Assembly (NCBI GenBank): GCA_964640325.1 | Contig: CAZXID010000012.1 | Coordinates: 1 to 56,781, forward strand | Source: DAOQAU01 sp964640325 | GTDB lineage: Bacteria > Cyanobacteriota > Vampirovibrionia > Gastranaerophilales > Gastranaerophilaceae | DNA length: 56,781 bases | Direction of reading: 5' to 3' | Shown here: piece by piece, positions 1-7,371 of the stretch | Numbering within the stretch: position 1 is the stretch's first letter | Layout: the number at the start of each line of letters is the position of its first letter | Notes under the pieces: generated by a model | The model's database searches: none | What the model saw: the letters and a program-made list of their open reading frames with translations, nothing else | What the model was told of the DNA's origin: nothing | Position numbers and translations under genes: made by a program

Positions 1-29
1 CAGGGCGGGGTGCTCAGCACCCCGCCCTG
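1..29. terminator. Perfect 13-bp hairpin, probable terminator
   Basis: Arms at 1-13 and 17-29 are exact reverse complements around a 3-base loop. It lies just downstream of the stop of the minus-strand regulator gene ending at 57. Any T-tract for the minus strand lies outside the window, so direction is uncertain. Confidence 0.6.
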
Positions 30-56
30 TCGGGTTTTACACTTTTTCGGGTTTTG

Positions 57-626
57 TCATTTTAAGTGGACAAATTTCTTCGCGCAATCAAACATTGTAT
101 TTACAAGTGCCGAATTGGCGTTAACGTTCATTCCGTTTGATTCAAGGACTTGCCGCATCCTGTTTTCCCAAAGCGGATAGATTTCGTCTTTTTTTAAATC
201 AAGGACTTGGGCAATCATCATAAGCTCCTTAAAATCAATCGGAAGAGGGCTTGCGCCTCTTAGTAAATCAACTATTTCAAGACGTTTTTTGCGCGGAAAT
301 GATTTAAGAAAATTAACTGTCGTGAGGCCTTTTAATTTAAGACTGTCTTTCAAAAATTCTATTGAATCGTCTATTAAAATCGGCTCTTGCGGGATTTTGT
401 ATTCTTCAAATTCTTCGGGTTCAACCTCCATAACCGTTGCGATTCGCTCCAGTGTTGTAGAGCGGGTAGAAAAAGGAATGGTGTTGTCTATAAGATTATA
501 AACATAGGAAAGTGTAACGCCTATCATTTCTGCGAAATCTTTTTTGTGCAGTGAATTGCTATCCAAAAATTTTGCCACTTTTTGCGAGCTTTTCGTTTGA
601 ATAATCGGCTTATTTTTTGTTGTCAT
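57..626 (-). CDS. XRE-family helix-turn-helix regulator
   Basis: 189 residues. The N-terminal 75 residues fit a Cro/C1-type HTH: KDFAEMIGVTLSYVYNLI is the helix-turn-helix core, followed by a helix with LERIATVMEVEPEEF. The C-terminal half (about 90-160) has a similar pattern (FKELMMIAQVLDLKKDEIYPLW), so the protein may carry a second, degenerate HTH-like unit. There is no sensor or peptidase domain. The ATG at 624-626 follows an AGAGGGG Shine-Dalgarno sequence. It stands alone and is divergent from pth. The family assignment is clear for the N-terminus; target and ligand are unknown. Confidence 0.75.
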   Translation of the reverse strand: MTTKNKPIIQTKSSQKVAKFLDSNSLHKKDFAEMIGVTLSYVYNLIDNTIPFSTRSTTLERIATVMEVEPEEFEEYKIPQEPILIDDSIEFLKDSLKLKGLTTVNFLKSFPRKKRLEIVDLLRGASPLPIDFKELMMIAQVLDLKKDEIYPLWENRMRQVLESNGMNVNANSALVNTMFDCAKKFVHLK

Positions 627-761
627 AATAATCCCCTCTCTTGTATGAAGTTCATAGCTGAATTCATATTAGTATTATATTCATAAACTTTTTTAACTTT
701 TTTAACATGCACAAGTCAGATAAATCATGGTGGTAATATTTATTTGGGTTAAAATTAGAAG

Positions 762-767
762 TATAAT
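762..767 (+). promoter_or_regulatory. -10 element upstream of pth
   Basis: A perfect TATAAT lies 24 bases before the pth ATG, with AAAGGA between them as a possible ribosome site. No convincing -35 is visible at 17 bases; TTTATT at 739-744 is the best match. Confidence 0.45.
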
Positions 768-791
768 CTTTTAAAAAGGATAACAGAAGAA

Positions 792-1346
792 ATGAAACTG
801 ATAGCAGGGTTAGGTAACTTTGAACCGAAACACCTTTTAACAAGGCACAACGCGGGTTTTATGGCCGTGGATTTTTTACTGCAAAGGCATGCCCAAAGCT
901 TTAAAGTGGAGCAAAAACTCAAGTCAAAAATTGCAAAATTTAAACTTAATGGTGAAGATATTGTGGTAATTCAGCCTTTGACTTACATGAATTTGTCGGG
1001 TGAAGCACTTGTTGCTGTGATGAATTTTTATAAAATTGATGTAAAAGATATTTTGGTAATTTACGATGATATTTCGCTTGATTTAGGGACATTGCGCTTT
1101 CGCGCCGACGGCTCTGACGGGGGGCATAACGGGATTAAATCGATAATAAAATCGCTGGGGACAAAAGAATTCGACAGATTGAAAATCGGAATAGGGCCTC
1201 AGCCGAATATTCCTTCAGAAAGTTTTGTTTTGCAGAATTTTACCCAAGACGAATTGGTTAAAATCAAAGAAATTTTAAAACAGCCCGCAATCGAAGATTA
1301 TTTGGGAAAAGGACTTGAACAGTCACAAAATATTTATAATCGATAA
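792..1346 (+). CDS. pth: Peptidyl-tRNA hydrolase
   Basis: 184 residues, the usual length for bacterial Pth. It cleaves the ester bond of peptidyl-tRNAs that drop off ribosomes and so recycles tRNA. Visible family motifs are GLGN near the N-terminus, TRHNAGF with the catalytic His19, PLTYMNLSG, IYDDISLDLG with the conserved Asp, and GGHNGIKSI with the conserved Asn. Single-gene transcription unit as far as can be seen, with a TATAAT box upstream. No terminator is evident; the downstream space holds repeat elements. Confidence 0.97.
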   Translation: MKLIAGLGNFEPKHLLTRHNAGFMAVDFLLQRHAQSFKVEQKLKSKIAKFKLNGEDIVVIQPLTYMNLSGEALVAVMNFYKIDVKDILVIYDDISLDLGTLRFRADGSDGGHNGIKSIIKSLGTKEFDRLKIGIGPQPNIPSESFVLQNFTQDELVKIKEILKQPAIEDYLGKGLEQSQNIYNR

Positions 1347-1385
1347 TTTTTCATAATGAGCGTGCGAGTTATAGAAAAAATATCG

Positions 1386-1404
1386 CCCCGCACTTGATGC
1401 GGGG
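1386..1404. repeat. REP-like palindrome
   Basis: CCCCGC and GCGGGG arms around a 7-base loop, followed by TCT. It belongs to the same loose family as the palindromes at 6473, 11763, 29048 and 44496, all of the form stem, about 5-base AT-rich loop, stem, then GAT/TCT. A second small palindrome (GTGGGCA, 4-base loop, TGCCCAC) lies at 1441-1458. Confidence 0.5.
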
Positions 1405-1507
1405 TCTAAACAAAGTGAAGTATGTCAAGATTTATTCCGAGTGGGCAAGTATGCCCACCCTACTGGTTTTAAATTTGTGTTTTTGGTTTAATGTTTATAA
1501 TTGTTTT

Positions 1508-1629
1508 GTCATTGCGAGGCTTTAGCCACTCTGCCGACAAAACGATTAAGTATCGTTTTGGAGAGGTAAATCCAAAAATAATAATTTGGATTGCCGCGTC
1601 ATTCGCTGACGCTCATTCCTCGCAATGAC
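1508..1629. repeat. Inverted-repeat element, MITE-like, 122 bp
   Basis: Perfect 12-base terminal inverted repeats GTCATTGCGAGG (1508-1519) and CCTCGCAATGAC (1618-1629). The interior has further symmetry and the word GGATTGCCGCGTC. A shorter relative is at 55865-55952 and half copies are near 9011 and 55990. It has no coding capacity. It fills the space between pth and the TPR gene. Confidence 0.7.
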
Positions 1630-1655
1630 GATAGGATATTTAAAAGGAGAGAAAA

Positions 1656-3056
1656 ATGAGTGTAAATTTAGCCGAGCAGTTTGAAGAAAACGAACAGTAC
1701 GACAAAGCCTACGAAGAATACAAAAAAGCTTACGCCCAAAGACCAAAAAGCATTGAGGTGCTTGAGCGGTTGGGGCATGTGGCAATAATTTTGGATAAAA
1801 AAGACGAGGCGCAGGAATATTACCAAAAAATTCTTGAACTTGATATGTCAAACGCCCTTGCCTACGAACAGCTTATGGATATTTATGTTCATACAGATCG
1901 CTATAAATATTATATTTCAAGAGGAAATCTGCATGTGATTCAACAGGAACTAAGCCATGCAATAGGCGACTTTAAAAAAGCAATCGAAAAAGCGCAAGAT
2001 CAAGCCCAGAGCAATTCTGCACGTTTTGTTCTTGCAAGTCTTTACGAGCAAGTAGGCAAAAACCACAGTGCAATAGATGAATATTTAAGAATTTTGGACA
2101 CCCAAGGCGCAAACGAATTTGTTTATCTGAAACTTGCCGATATTTATCTTATGGAAGATGCCCTTTCAAGTGCGATTGAAATTTTGCAAAGGGCTTTGGA
2201 CTGCGGATTTGACTCTGATGAGGTGAAAGAAAATCTTGCAAAACTTTATTTAAAAAATAATCAGCCCGATAAAGCACTTGAATTTGCTCAAGACGATTTG
2301 GTTAAAATAAAAAGTCTTCTTGAAAACGAAAAAAATGACGAGGCTTTTGAAATTTTAGAAAAAATTAAATCTTTACACACAAAAAATTCTCAATATTTTT
2401 TGCTTTTGGCGCAGTACTATTTCAACACAAAAAACTTTGAAAAAAGCCTTGAGGGGGTAAATGAATTTAATAAGTTAGAACCCGATTCCCCGCTTGCTCA
2501 TCAGATGCGCGCGTTAATTTTTGAACAGCAGGGAAACAATTTTGATTCGCACATTAACTGGGCAAAATATAATCTTGCCAAAAAGGAGTTAGATGTTGCC
2601 CTAAATGAGTATCTTTGTGCCTTTCAGCTTAAAGAAAATGATGCGAATTTAATAAAAAATATAGCAGAACTTTTAGATGACATGAAAGATTCGACACACG
2701 CAGTTGAATTTTGGGAAAAGCTTATAAATATTGAGCCGAATAACAAAAAAGCGCTTCAACGGCTTGCCGATTTTAACGAAAGTATAGGCGATTACAAAAC
2801 ACAAATCAAATTTTTAGAAAAATTGTACGAACTTGATACAAAAAATTGTGTTGTAATAAAAACTCTTGCAAAAACTTATGAGAAAACAAAAAATAAAGAA
2901 AAATCTCTTGAATTTTACAATAAATTTATAGTAATTGCTCCCGTCGGAGAGGATTACGAGCAAATTAAGCAAAAATTGGCAAAACTTGAGAAAACCGAGT
3001 TTAAGGAAGAAGAGGGCTTGATTGATAAAATTATGAGGCTTTTTATCAATAAATAA
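1656..3056 (+). CDS. Tetratricopeptide repeat protein
   Basis: 466 residues almost wholly made of TPR-type helical pairs. Clear units include EQYDKAYEEYKKAYAQRPKS (about 13-32), DEAQEYYQKILELDMSNALA and HAIGDFKKAIEKA, with more at the C-terminus (YKTQIKFLEKLYELD, NKEKSLEFYNKFIVIAP). No signal peptide or membrane segment is seen, so it is probably a cytoplasmic scaffold. An AAAAGGAG ribosome site precedes the ATG. The partner is unknown; no neighbouring gene suggests a pathway. Confidence 0.85.
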   Translation: MSVNLAEQFEENEQYDKAYEEYKKAYAQRPKSIEVLERLGHVAIILDKKDEAQEYYQKILELDMSNALAYEQLMDIYVHTDRYKYYISRGNLHVIQQELSHAIGDFKKAIEKAQDQAQSNSARFVLASLYEQVGKNHSAIDEYLRILDTQGANEFVYLKLADIYLMEDALSSAIEILQRALDCGFDSDEVKENLAKLYLKNNQPDKALEFAQDDLVKIKSLLENEKNDEAFEILEKIKSLHTKNSQYFLLLAQYYFNTKNFEKSLEGVNEFNKLEPDSPLAHQMRALIFEQQGNNFDSHINWAKYNLAKKELDVALNEYLCAFQLKENDANLIKNIAELLDDMKDSTHAVEFWEKLINIEPNNKKALQRLADFNESIGDYKTQIKFLEKLYELDTKNCVVIKTLAKTYEKTKNKEKSLEFYNKFIVIAPVGEDYEQIKQKLAKLEKTEFKEEEGLIDKIMRLFINK

Positions 3057-3167
3057 AATTTGTGGCATTTTATTTATTGTAAATTTTTATGAAAAGACAA
3101 GTATCTTTAGACAAAAATTTATATTGATTGTTGTTTTTAAATATATATATATTTTTATGTTGGATTT

Positions 3168-3386
3168 ATGATTATATTTAAAAATAGAGTTGATTTACAT
3201 ACCATTTACACAATGACCAAATTTGAACGCTGCGATGCAAAGTGCTTATTGCAGAAAGCGGGTAGGCTTCCTGACGGGATAAAAATCTCAAAAAATCCGG
3301 TTAAGAATTTTGCATATTTTATGAAAAATTTTATTAACAACTATAAATTAATCCGAAAATCAATAAAAGCAAGAATAGGCAAATAA
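3168..3386 (+). CDS. Possible small basic protein
   Basis: 72-codon open frame rich in Lys, Arg, Asn and Phe, ending three bases before the convergent pyrG stop. It has only a weak GGA upstream and no recognisable domain. It may be chance. The remaining sequence between the TPR gene and pyrG (3057-3167) is AT-rich and shows nothing else. Confidence 0.2.
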   Translation: MIIFKNRVDLHTIYTMTKFERCDAKCLLQKAGRLPDGIKISKNPVKNFAYFMKNFINNYKLIRKSIKARIGK

Positions 3387-3389
3387 ATT

Positions 3390-5036
3390 TTATCTTACAG
3401 TTTTTTCTAATTTTTTTATTTTGTTCAAATTTTCTATTTTATTTTTTGCGGTGGAAATTAAACCATCGAAAAGCGGATGAGGCTTTTCCGGTCTTGATTT
3501 GAATTCGGGATGAAATTGCGATGCCACAAACCAATCAAGTTGGGGAAGCTCAACAATTTCTGCAAGCATTCCGTCGGGTGAAAGTCCCGAAAATATAAGC
3601 CCCGCTTTTTTAAATTGTTCCATATATTCACTGTTGACTTCGTATCTGTGTCTGTGGCGTTCAAATATTTTTGTCTGACCGTATGCAGAATTTGCCTTAG
3701 AGCCTTTTTTGATGTGGCATTCATATTGACCAAGCCTCATTGTGCCACCATATCCTTGAACATTTTTTTGCTCCAGCATTAAATCAATAACGGGATATTT
3801 TGTATTTTCGTCGAATTCTGTGGAGTTTGCATCTGCAAATCCCAAAACATTTCTTGCATATTCAATTACAGCACATTGCATTCCTAAGCAAAGTCCCAAA
3901 AACGGCAAATTATTTTCGCGCGCATATTTTATAACATTAAGCTTGCCTTCAATTCCTCTGATGCCAAATCCACCGGGGACAACCACCGCTTGAACATCTT
4001 TCAAAAGTTCGTTTGCCTTATTATAATCAATGCAATCTTCAGAGTTAATCCATTTAATCTCAATTTGTGCATCGTTAGCATAGCCTGCGTGTTTTAAGGA
4101 TTCAACAACAGAAATATAGGCATCGGAAAGTTTTGTGTATTTTCCTGCGATTGCAACTTTTATAGTCATTTTTGGGTTTTTAATCTTTTCTACAAGACTT
4201 TTCCATGATTTTAATTCAGGTTTTCTGTCTTCCAGCATAAGTCGTTGCAGAACAACAGATGCCATTCCCTGTTCTTCAAGCGCAAGCGGAACTTCGTAAA
4301 TACTTTTCATGTCTTTGCATTCGATTACCGCATCTTTTGGAACAGAGCAGAAAAGCGCGAGTTTTTCTTTTTCGGTTTTGGGAATGGAGCGGGTTGTCCT
4401 GCAAACCAAAACTTCAGGCTGAAGCCCGTAGCTTCTCAAAACAGTGACGCTGTGTTGTGAAGGTTTTGTTTTCAATTCGCCCGAGGTAGGCAGATAAGGT
4501 AAAAGTGTACAGTGGATTGAAATTGCGTTTCCAAATCCGACTTCTGTCTTAAACTGTCTTATCGCTTCAATAAACGGCAAACCTTCGATGTCACCTATTG
4601 TTCCGCCGATTTCTATTATTAAAAAGTCTGTTTTAAACTGGTTTTTAGCTTTGACAATTCTTGATTTAATTTCGTTTGTTATGTGAGGAATTGTCTGAAC
4701 CGTAGCCCCAAGGTAATCGCCTTTTCTTTCTTTTGAAATCACTGTTTGATAAACGCTTCCCGATGTAACATTGTTTATCTGGCTCAGGCTGGTATCCGTA
4801 AACCTTTCGTAATGCCCCAAGTCCAAATCGGTTTCTGCACCATCATCAGTTACAAAAACTTCGCCATGCTGAAAAGGACTCATTGTGCCCGGGTCAACGT
4901 TTATATAAGGGTCAAATTTTTGGATTGCAACTGAATAGCCCCTTGCTTTAAGAAGTTTTCCTAAAGAAGCTCCGATAATTCCTTTCCCTAAAGAGCTTAC
5001 AACTCCGCCGGTTATAAATATGTATTTTGTACTCAT
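3390..5036 (-). CDS. pyrG: CTP synthase
   Basis: 548 residues, normal length. It makes CTP from UTP, ATP and glutamine, the last step of pyrimidine nucleotide synthesis. The N-terminal synthetase domain starts with FITGGVVSSLGKGI (P-loop-like). The C-terminal class I glutamine amidotransferase domain has the nucleophile Cys in PFLGLCLGMQ and the catalytic His and Glu in SQFHPEF. The start ATG follows GGGAG at a suitable distance. gatC lies upstream on the same strand, separated by an octamer-repeat array. Confidence 0.98.
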   Translation of the reverse strand: MSTKYIFITGGVVSSLGKGIIGASLGKLLKARGYSVAIQKFDPYINVDPGTMSPFQHGEVFVTDDGAETDLDLGHYERFTDTSLSQINNVTSGSVYQTVISKERKGDYLGATVQTIPHITNEIKSRIVKAKNQFKTDFLIIEIGGTIGDIEGLPFIEAIRQFKTEVGFGNAISIHCTLLPYLPTSGELKTKPSQHSVTVLRSYGLQPEVLVCRTTRSIPKTEKEKLALFCSVPKDAVIECKDMKSIYEVPLALEEQGMASVVLQRLMLEDRKPELKSWKSLVEKIKNPKMTIKVAIAGKYTKLSDAYISVVESLKHAGYANDAQIEIKWINSEDCIDYNKANELLKDVQAVVVPGGFGIRGIEGKLNVIKYARENNLPFLGLCLGMQCAVIEYARNVLGFADANSTEFDENTKYPVIDLMLEQKNVQGYGGTMRLGQYECHIKKGSKANSAYGQTKIFERHRHRYEVNSEYMEQFKKAGLIFSGLSPDGMLAEIVELPQLDWFVASQFHPEFKSRPEKPHPLFDGLISTAKNKIENLNKIKKLEKTVR

Positions 5037-5062
5037 TATATATACTCCCCACTTTTATTATT

Positions 5063-5163
5063 GGCTGAAAGGGCGAAGGGCTGAATGGCTTAAAAGTTAT
5101 AATTTTTGCTTTGCAATAATTATTAAACTATTCACCTGTTTACCTATTAAGCCTTCACCCTAT
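5063..5163. repeat. Octamer array, two opposed arms
   Basis: Left arm in 8-base steps: GGCTGAAA, GGGCGAAG, GGCTGAAT, GGCTTAAA (5063-5094). Right arm, reverse-complementary in style: CTATTCAC, CTGTTTAC, CTATTAAG, CCTTCACC, CTAT (5128-5163). The gatC stop codon (5155-5157 on the minus strand) lies inside the unit CCTTCACC. Same family as the arrays at 26592 and 49198. Confidence 0.8.
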
Positions 5164-5436
5164 CTTAGGTACTTTGAAAAATCCGCTTTCCTCTTCAGGC
5201 GCGTTTGTCATTAATTCTTCTTTTGTCTGTTCATAGACAATATTGTCATCTCTCATTACGTTTACAATATCAAATGCATGTGCCATAGGTTTGACATCTG
5301 TTGTGTCAACTTCGTTCATCTGCTCAACATACTTAAGCACATCCCCGAGCTGTTTAGTGAATTTTTCTTTTTCTTCTTGTGTTAATTCTAATCTGGCAAG
5401 TTTTGCCACATGTTCAACATCTTTAACCGTAATCAT
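5155..5436 (-). CDS. gatC: Asp/Glu-tRNA amidotransferase subunit C
   Basis: 93 residues, typical of GatC. It is the small stabilising subunit of GatCAB, which converts Glu-tRNA(Gln) or Asp-tRNA(Asn) to the amidated forms. The family pattern is visible in VEHVAKLARLELTQEEKEKF at the N-terminus and in LKYVEQMNEVDTTDVKPMAH. gatA and gatB are not in the window. GGAG lies upstream of ATG. The stop codon is embedded in an octamer repeat. Confidence 0.95.
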   Translation of the reverse strand: MITVKDVEHVAKLARLELTQEEKEKFTKQLGDVLKYVEQMNEVDTTDVKPMAHAFDIVNVMRDDNIVYEQTKEELMTNAPEEESGFFKVPKIG

Positions 5437-5494
5437 TTTTTAACTCCATGAATTTTATCCCATGATGATACCATGAAAAATGTAATTACAAAAG

Positions 5495-5546
5495 AGGACT
5501 TGAAAAATTGCGAAAAATTGTCATTTTTCGCAATTTTTCAAGTCCT
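5495..5546. repeat. Perfect 24-bp stem hairpin
   Basis: Arms 5495-5518 and 5523-5546 are exact complements around a 4-base loop TGTC. It is the first of four hairpins filling the gatC/ytxH intergenic space. Confidence 0.75.
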
Positions 5547-5578
5547 GCCTAAGAAGCGGATTGCGAGCTGAGGCTGAA

Positions 5579-5600
5579 GGGCAAAACGACGCTTTTGCCC
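5579..5600. repeat. 8-bp hairpin in the hairpin stack
   Basis: GGGCAAAA and TTTTGCCC around a 6-base loop. Second hairpin in the 5495-5720 stack. Confidence 0.45.
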
Positions 5601-5632
5601 GAAACGCCGTTAAACGCGAGCAACCAAGCAGT

Positions 5633-5677
5633 GCTCACACCCTTACCGGCTGCGGGATAGCCGGTAAGGGTGTGAGC
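5633..5677. repeat. Perfect 19-bp stem hairpin
   Basis: Arms 5633-5651 and 5659-5677 pair exactly around a 7-base loop. It is GC-rich compared with its surroundings. Third hairpin in the stack. Confidence 0.75.
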
Positions 5678-5685
5678 CGGACAAA

Positions 5686-5720
5686 GAGGGCGAATTTTTT
5701 CTTTGCAAAAATTCGCCCTC
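5686..5720 (-). terminator. Terminator of the ytxH transcription unit
   Basis: 14-bp perfect stem (5686-5699 with 5707-5720), GC-rich at the base and A/T-rich towards the loop. Read on the minus strand it follows the ytxH stop and is followed by TTTG. It could act in both directions. Confidence 0.55.
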
Positions 5721-5738
5721 TTGTTTTAAACTAAAAAA

Positions 5739-6020
5739 TTAATTGACTTCTTCTGCCGGTTTTTCAACTTTTTGTTTGTTTATCAGCGTTTGAATTTTTT
5801 CCATAATTTCATCGCCTTTTTTTTGCATATCGGAAACGGCGATATCTGCTTTTTGCTGAATTTCTTTTACTGTTTTATCGGTTTTTTTAATCATATCTTT
5901 TGAAGTATCAGAGAGCAATTCTCTTGTTTCTTCACCTGATTGAGGCGCAAGAAGTATCCCTGCAACGGCACCGAGAACGCCGCCTACTACAAAACCCGCT
6001 AAAAATCTACCTGCTGACAT
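5739..6020 (-). CDS. YtxH domain protein
   Basis: 93 residues. An N-terminal glycine-rich membrane segment (LAGFVVGGVLGAVAGILLAP) is followed by the YtxH-type sequence QSGEETRELL and a long charged helix predicted to be coiled coil (about 35-80). YtxH proteins are small membrane proteins, stress-linked in Bacillus, of unknown molecular role. Downstream of a DUF948 gene, the arrangement also seen in Bacillus ytxGH. Good ribosome site (GGAGAAA). Confidence 0.85.
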   Translation of the reverse strand: MSAGRFLAGFVVGGVLGAVAGILLAPQSGEETRELLSDTSKDMIKKTDKTVKEIQQKADIAVSDMQKKGDEIMEKIQTLINKQKVEKPAEEVN

Positions 6021-6056
6021 AATATTTCTCCTTTACTATTTATATTTTGATAAGTA

Positions 6057-6440
6057 TTATCGTTTATTCATAAACATTTTTATTACTGTTACAAGTCCTT
6101 TGACCATTCCTTTGATTAAACCGCCTGATAAATCTTTTGCTTTGTGAAGAGCAAAAGCACCTGTGCTTAAAAGGCTTTCGAATGTATGCGCAAGGCTGTC
6201 TACTTTTTTGTCTGCGTTTTGGGCAATGGAATTTATGCTTTGAAGCGCTTTGTTAAATTCTTTCAAAGTCGGTTCAATTTCTGTTTTTACTATGGTGGTT
6301 GTTTCGTCAATGTTTTTTGTAAGTTTTGACATATCAAACAAAAGTTTTACTAAAAAACCGCCCACGATTAAAACAATAATTCCCGTTGCAATAACCAAAA
6401 AAGTTATGCCATTATTCAGTGCTATTTGTGATGTTTCCAT
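6057..6440 (-). CDS. DUF948 family membrane protein (YtxG-like)
   Basis: 127 residues. One N-terminal membrane helix (about 10-36), then a helical region with the DUF948-style spacing MSKLTKNIDETTTIVKTEIE and LQSINSIAQNADKKVDSL, ending in a second hydrophobic or amphipathic stretch (GGLIKGMVKGLVTVIKMFM). The role is unknown. It lies 36 bases upstream of the first YtxH gene and is probably cotranscribed with it. Confidence 0.75.
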   Translation of the reverse strand: METSQIALNNGITFLVIATGIIVLIVGGFLVKLLFDMSKLTKNIDETTTIVKTEIEPTLKEFNKALQSINSIAQNADKKVDSLAHTFESLLSTGAFALHKAKDLSGGLIKGMVKGLVTVIKMFMNKR

Positions 6441-6472
6441 GTTATCCTTTCAGTAATTTTTGCGGACGAGAC

Positions 6473-6489
6473 CCCGAAACAAGTTCGGG
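6473..6489. repeat. REP-like palindrome
   Basis: CCCGAA, 5-base loop ACAAG, TTCGGG, then AT. Member of the dispersed palindrome family (see 11763, 29048, 44496). It occupies the 96-base gap between two genes of the YtxH cluster. Confidence 0.55.
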
Positions 6490-6536
6490 ATAAGTAATTA
6501 GTAAGGCTCAGGGTATAACCTTCGCCAACAACTTAC

Positions 6537-6848
6537 TTAATTGAAATCATAATCAATGTCTTCAAGTTCTTTTGCTTTTTGCATTTTTTTTGATTTGAAA
6601 ACGTGATTAAGCTTTCTGTACTGTCTTTCGAGTTTGTATTTCATAAGGTCTATGGATTCCATAGCCTGTTTTTTTGCATCCTGAATTTCAGGCGAATGTT
6701 TTTCGACAAGCTCTTCAACCGTATTTTTAAGTTCTTTTCTGGATTCTTCGCCGGGCTTTGGCGCATATAAAACGCCTGCTATTATTCCTCCCACGACTCC
6801 TGCAATAAGTCCCAGTCCGAAACTGATGGAATTGTTTTCTTTGCCCAT
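6537..6848 (-). CDS. YtxH domain protein, second copy
   Basis: 103 residues from the ATG at 6848, which follows AAAGGACAC. The frame is open to a TTG at 6911, but that start lacks a ribosome site and would put a charged stretch before the membrane segment. Residues 10-30 form a glycine-rich membrane helix (LIAGVVGGIIAGVLYAP), followed by KPGEESRKELKN, the YtxH signature, and a charged helix. Function as for the neighbouring YtxH gene, unknown. Confidence 0.8.
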   Translation of the reverse strand: MGKENNSISFGLGLIAGVVGGIIAGVLYAPKPGEESRKELKNTVEELVEKHSPEIQDAKKQAMESIDLMKYKLERQYRKLNHVFKSKKMQKAKELEDIDYDFN

Positions 6849-6907
6849 TTTCTGTGTCCTTTCATCCTTATTTTTATCAAGTATAACATATTTTTTCAAA
6901 AAAACAA

Positions 6908-7267
6908 TCAAACTTCTGTTTCACAAAGCCCCGAATACACTTCTTTTATAAGCTGATATCCGAGAATTGTTCTGCGATATTTCCCTTTGAAGAAAAATAT
7001 TCCAAGATAGATTAAGATTGTTTTTGAGGCTTTTATTAAATACTCATCGCGTTTTTGGCGAAAGTACTCTTTTGTTTCTTCGATTTTTCGATTTATGTCA
7101 ATGCATAAATATCTGAAATCCTCTATTTTAGATGCGATTTTGTATTTATTTTTTGTAACGGATTGATTTAACTTGTTCACAGCTTTATTTAATTGCCTTA
7201 TTTTTAGTATTATTGTAAGAGCAATTATAAGTTCTGCTATGAAAAATGTTACAAAAAATATTTTCAT
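6908..7267 (-). CDS. Small membrane protein of the YtxH cluster
   Basis: 119 residues, not recognised. N-terminal membrane helix (FFVTFFIAELIIALTIIL), then a basic helical region likely to be coiled coil (LNKAVNKLNQSV, IDINRKIEETKEYFRQKR) and a second hydrophobic patch (TILIYLGIFFF). Topology resembles the DUF948/YtxH genes next to it. It is the first gene of the minus-strand unit, divergent from murT. Confidence 0.65.
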   Translation of the reverse strand: MKIFFVTFFIAELIIALTIILKIRQLNKAVNKLNQSVTKNKYKIASKIEDFRYLCIDINRKIEETKEYFRQKRDEYLIKASKTILIYLGIFFFKGKYRRTILGYQLIKEVYSGLCETEV

Positions 7268-7343
7268 GATTTTAATCTGTTGTTGTATTATGATAATAAT
7301 TATAAGGTATATTTGAATTATTTTGAATACACCTTGAAGACTA

Positions 7344-7371
7344 TTTAATAGGAAATAGGAAATGGTAAATA
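7344..7371. repeat. Heptamer array over the murT start codon
   Basis: Units TTTAATA, GGAAATA, GGAAATG, GTAAATA in 7-base steps. The murT ATG is inside the third unit, and the GGA of the second unit may serve as its ribosome site. Confidence 0.65.

Noticed and set aside
1546..1851. 101-codon minus-strand ORF
   Set aside because: It overlaps the MITE-like repeat and the start of the TPR gene on the other strand; a shadow frame.
5063..5163. CRISPR array
   Set aside because: Repeats are 8 bases, degenerate and without spacers; same for the other arrays.
6537..6911. Longer TTG start for the second YtxH gene
   Set aside because: The ATG at 6848 has AAAGGA at good distance; the 21 extra residues precede the membrane helix without family support.
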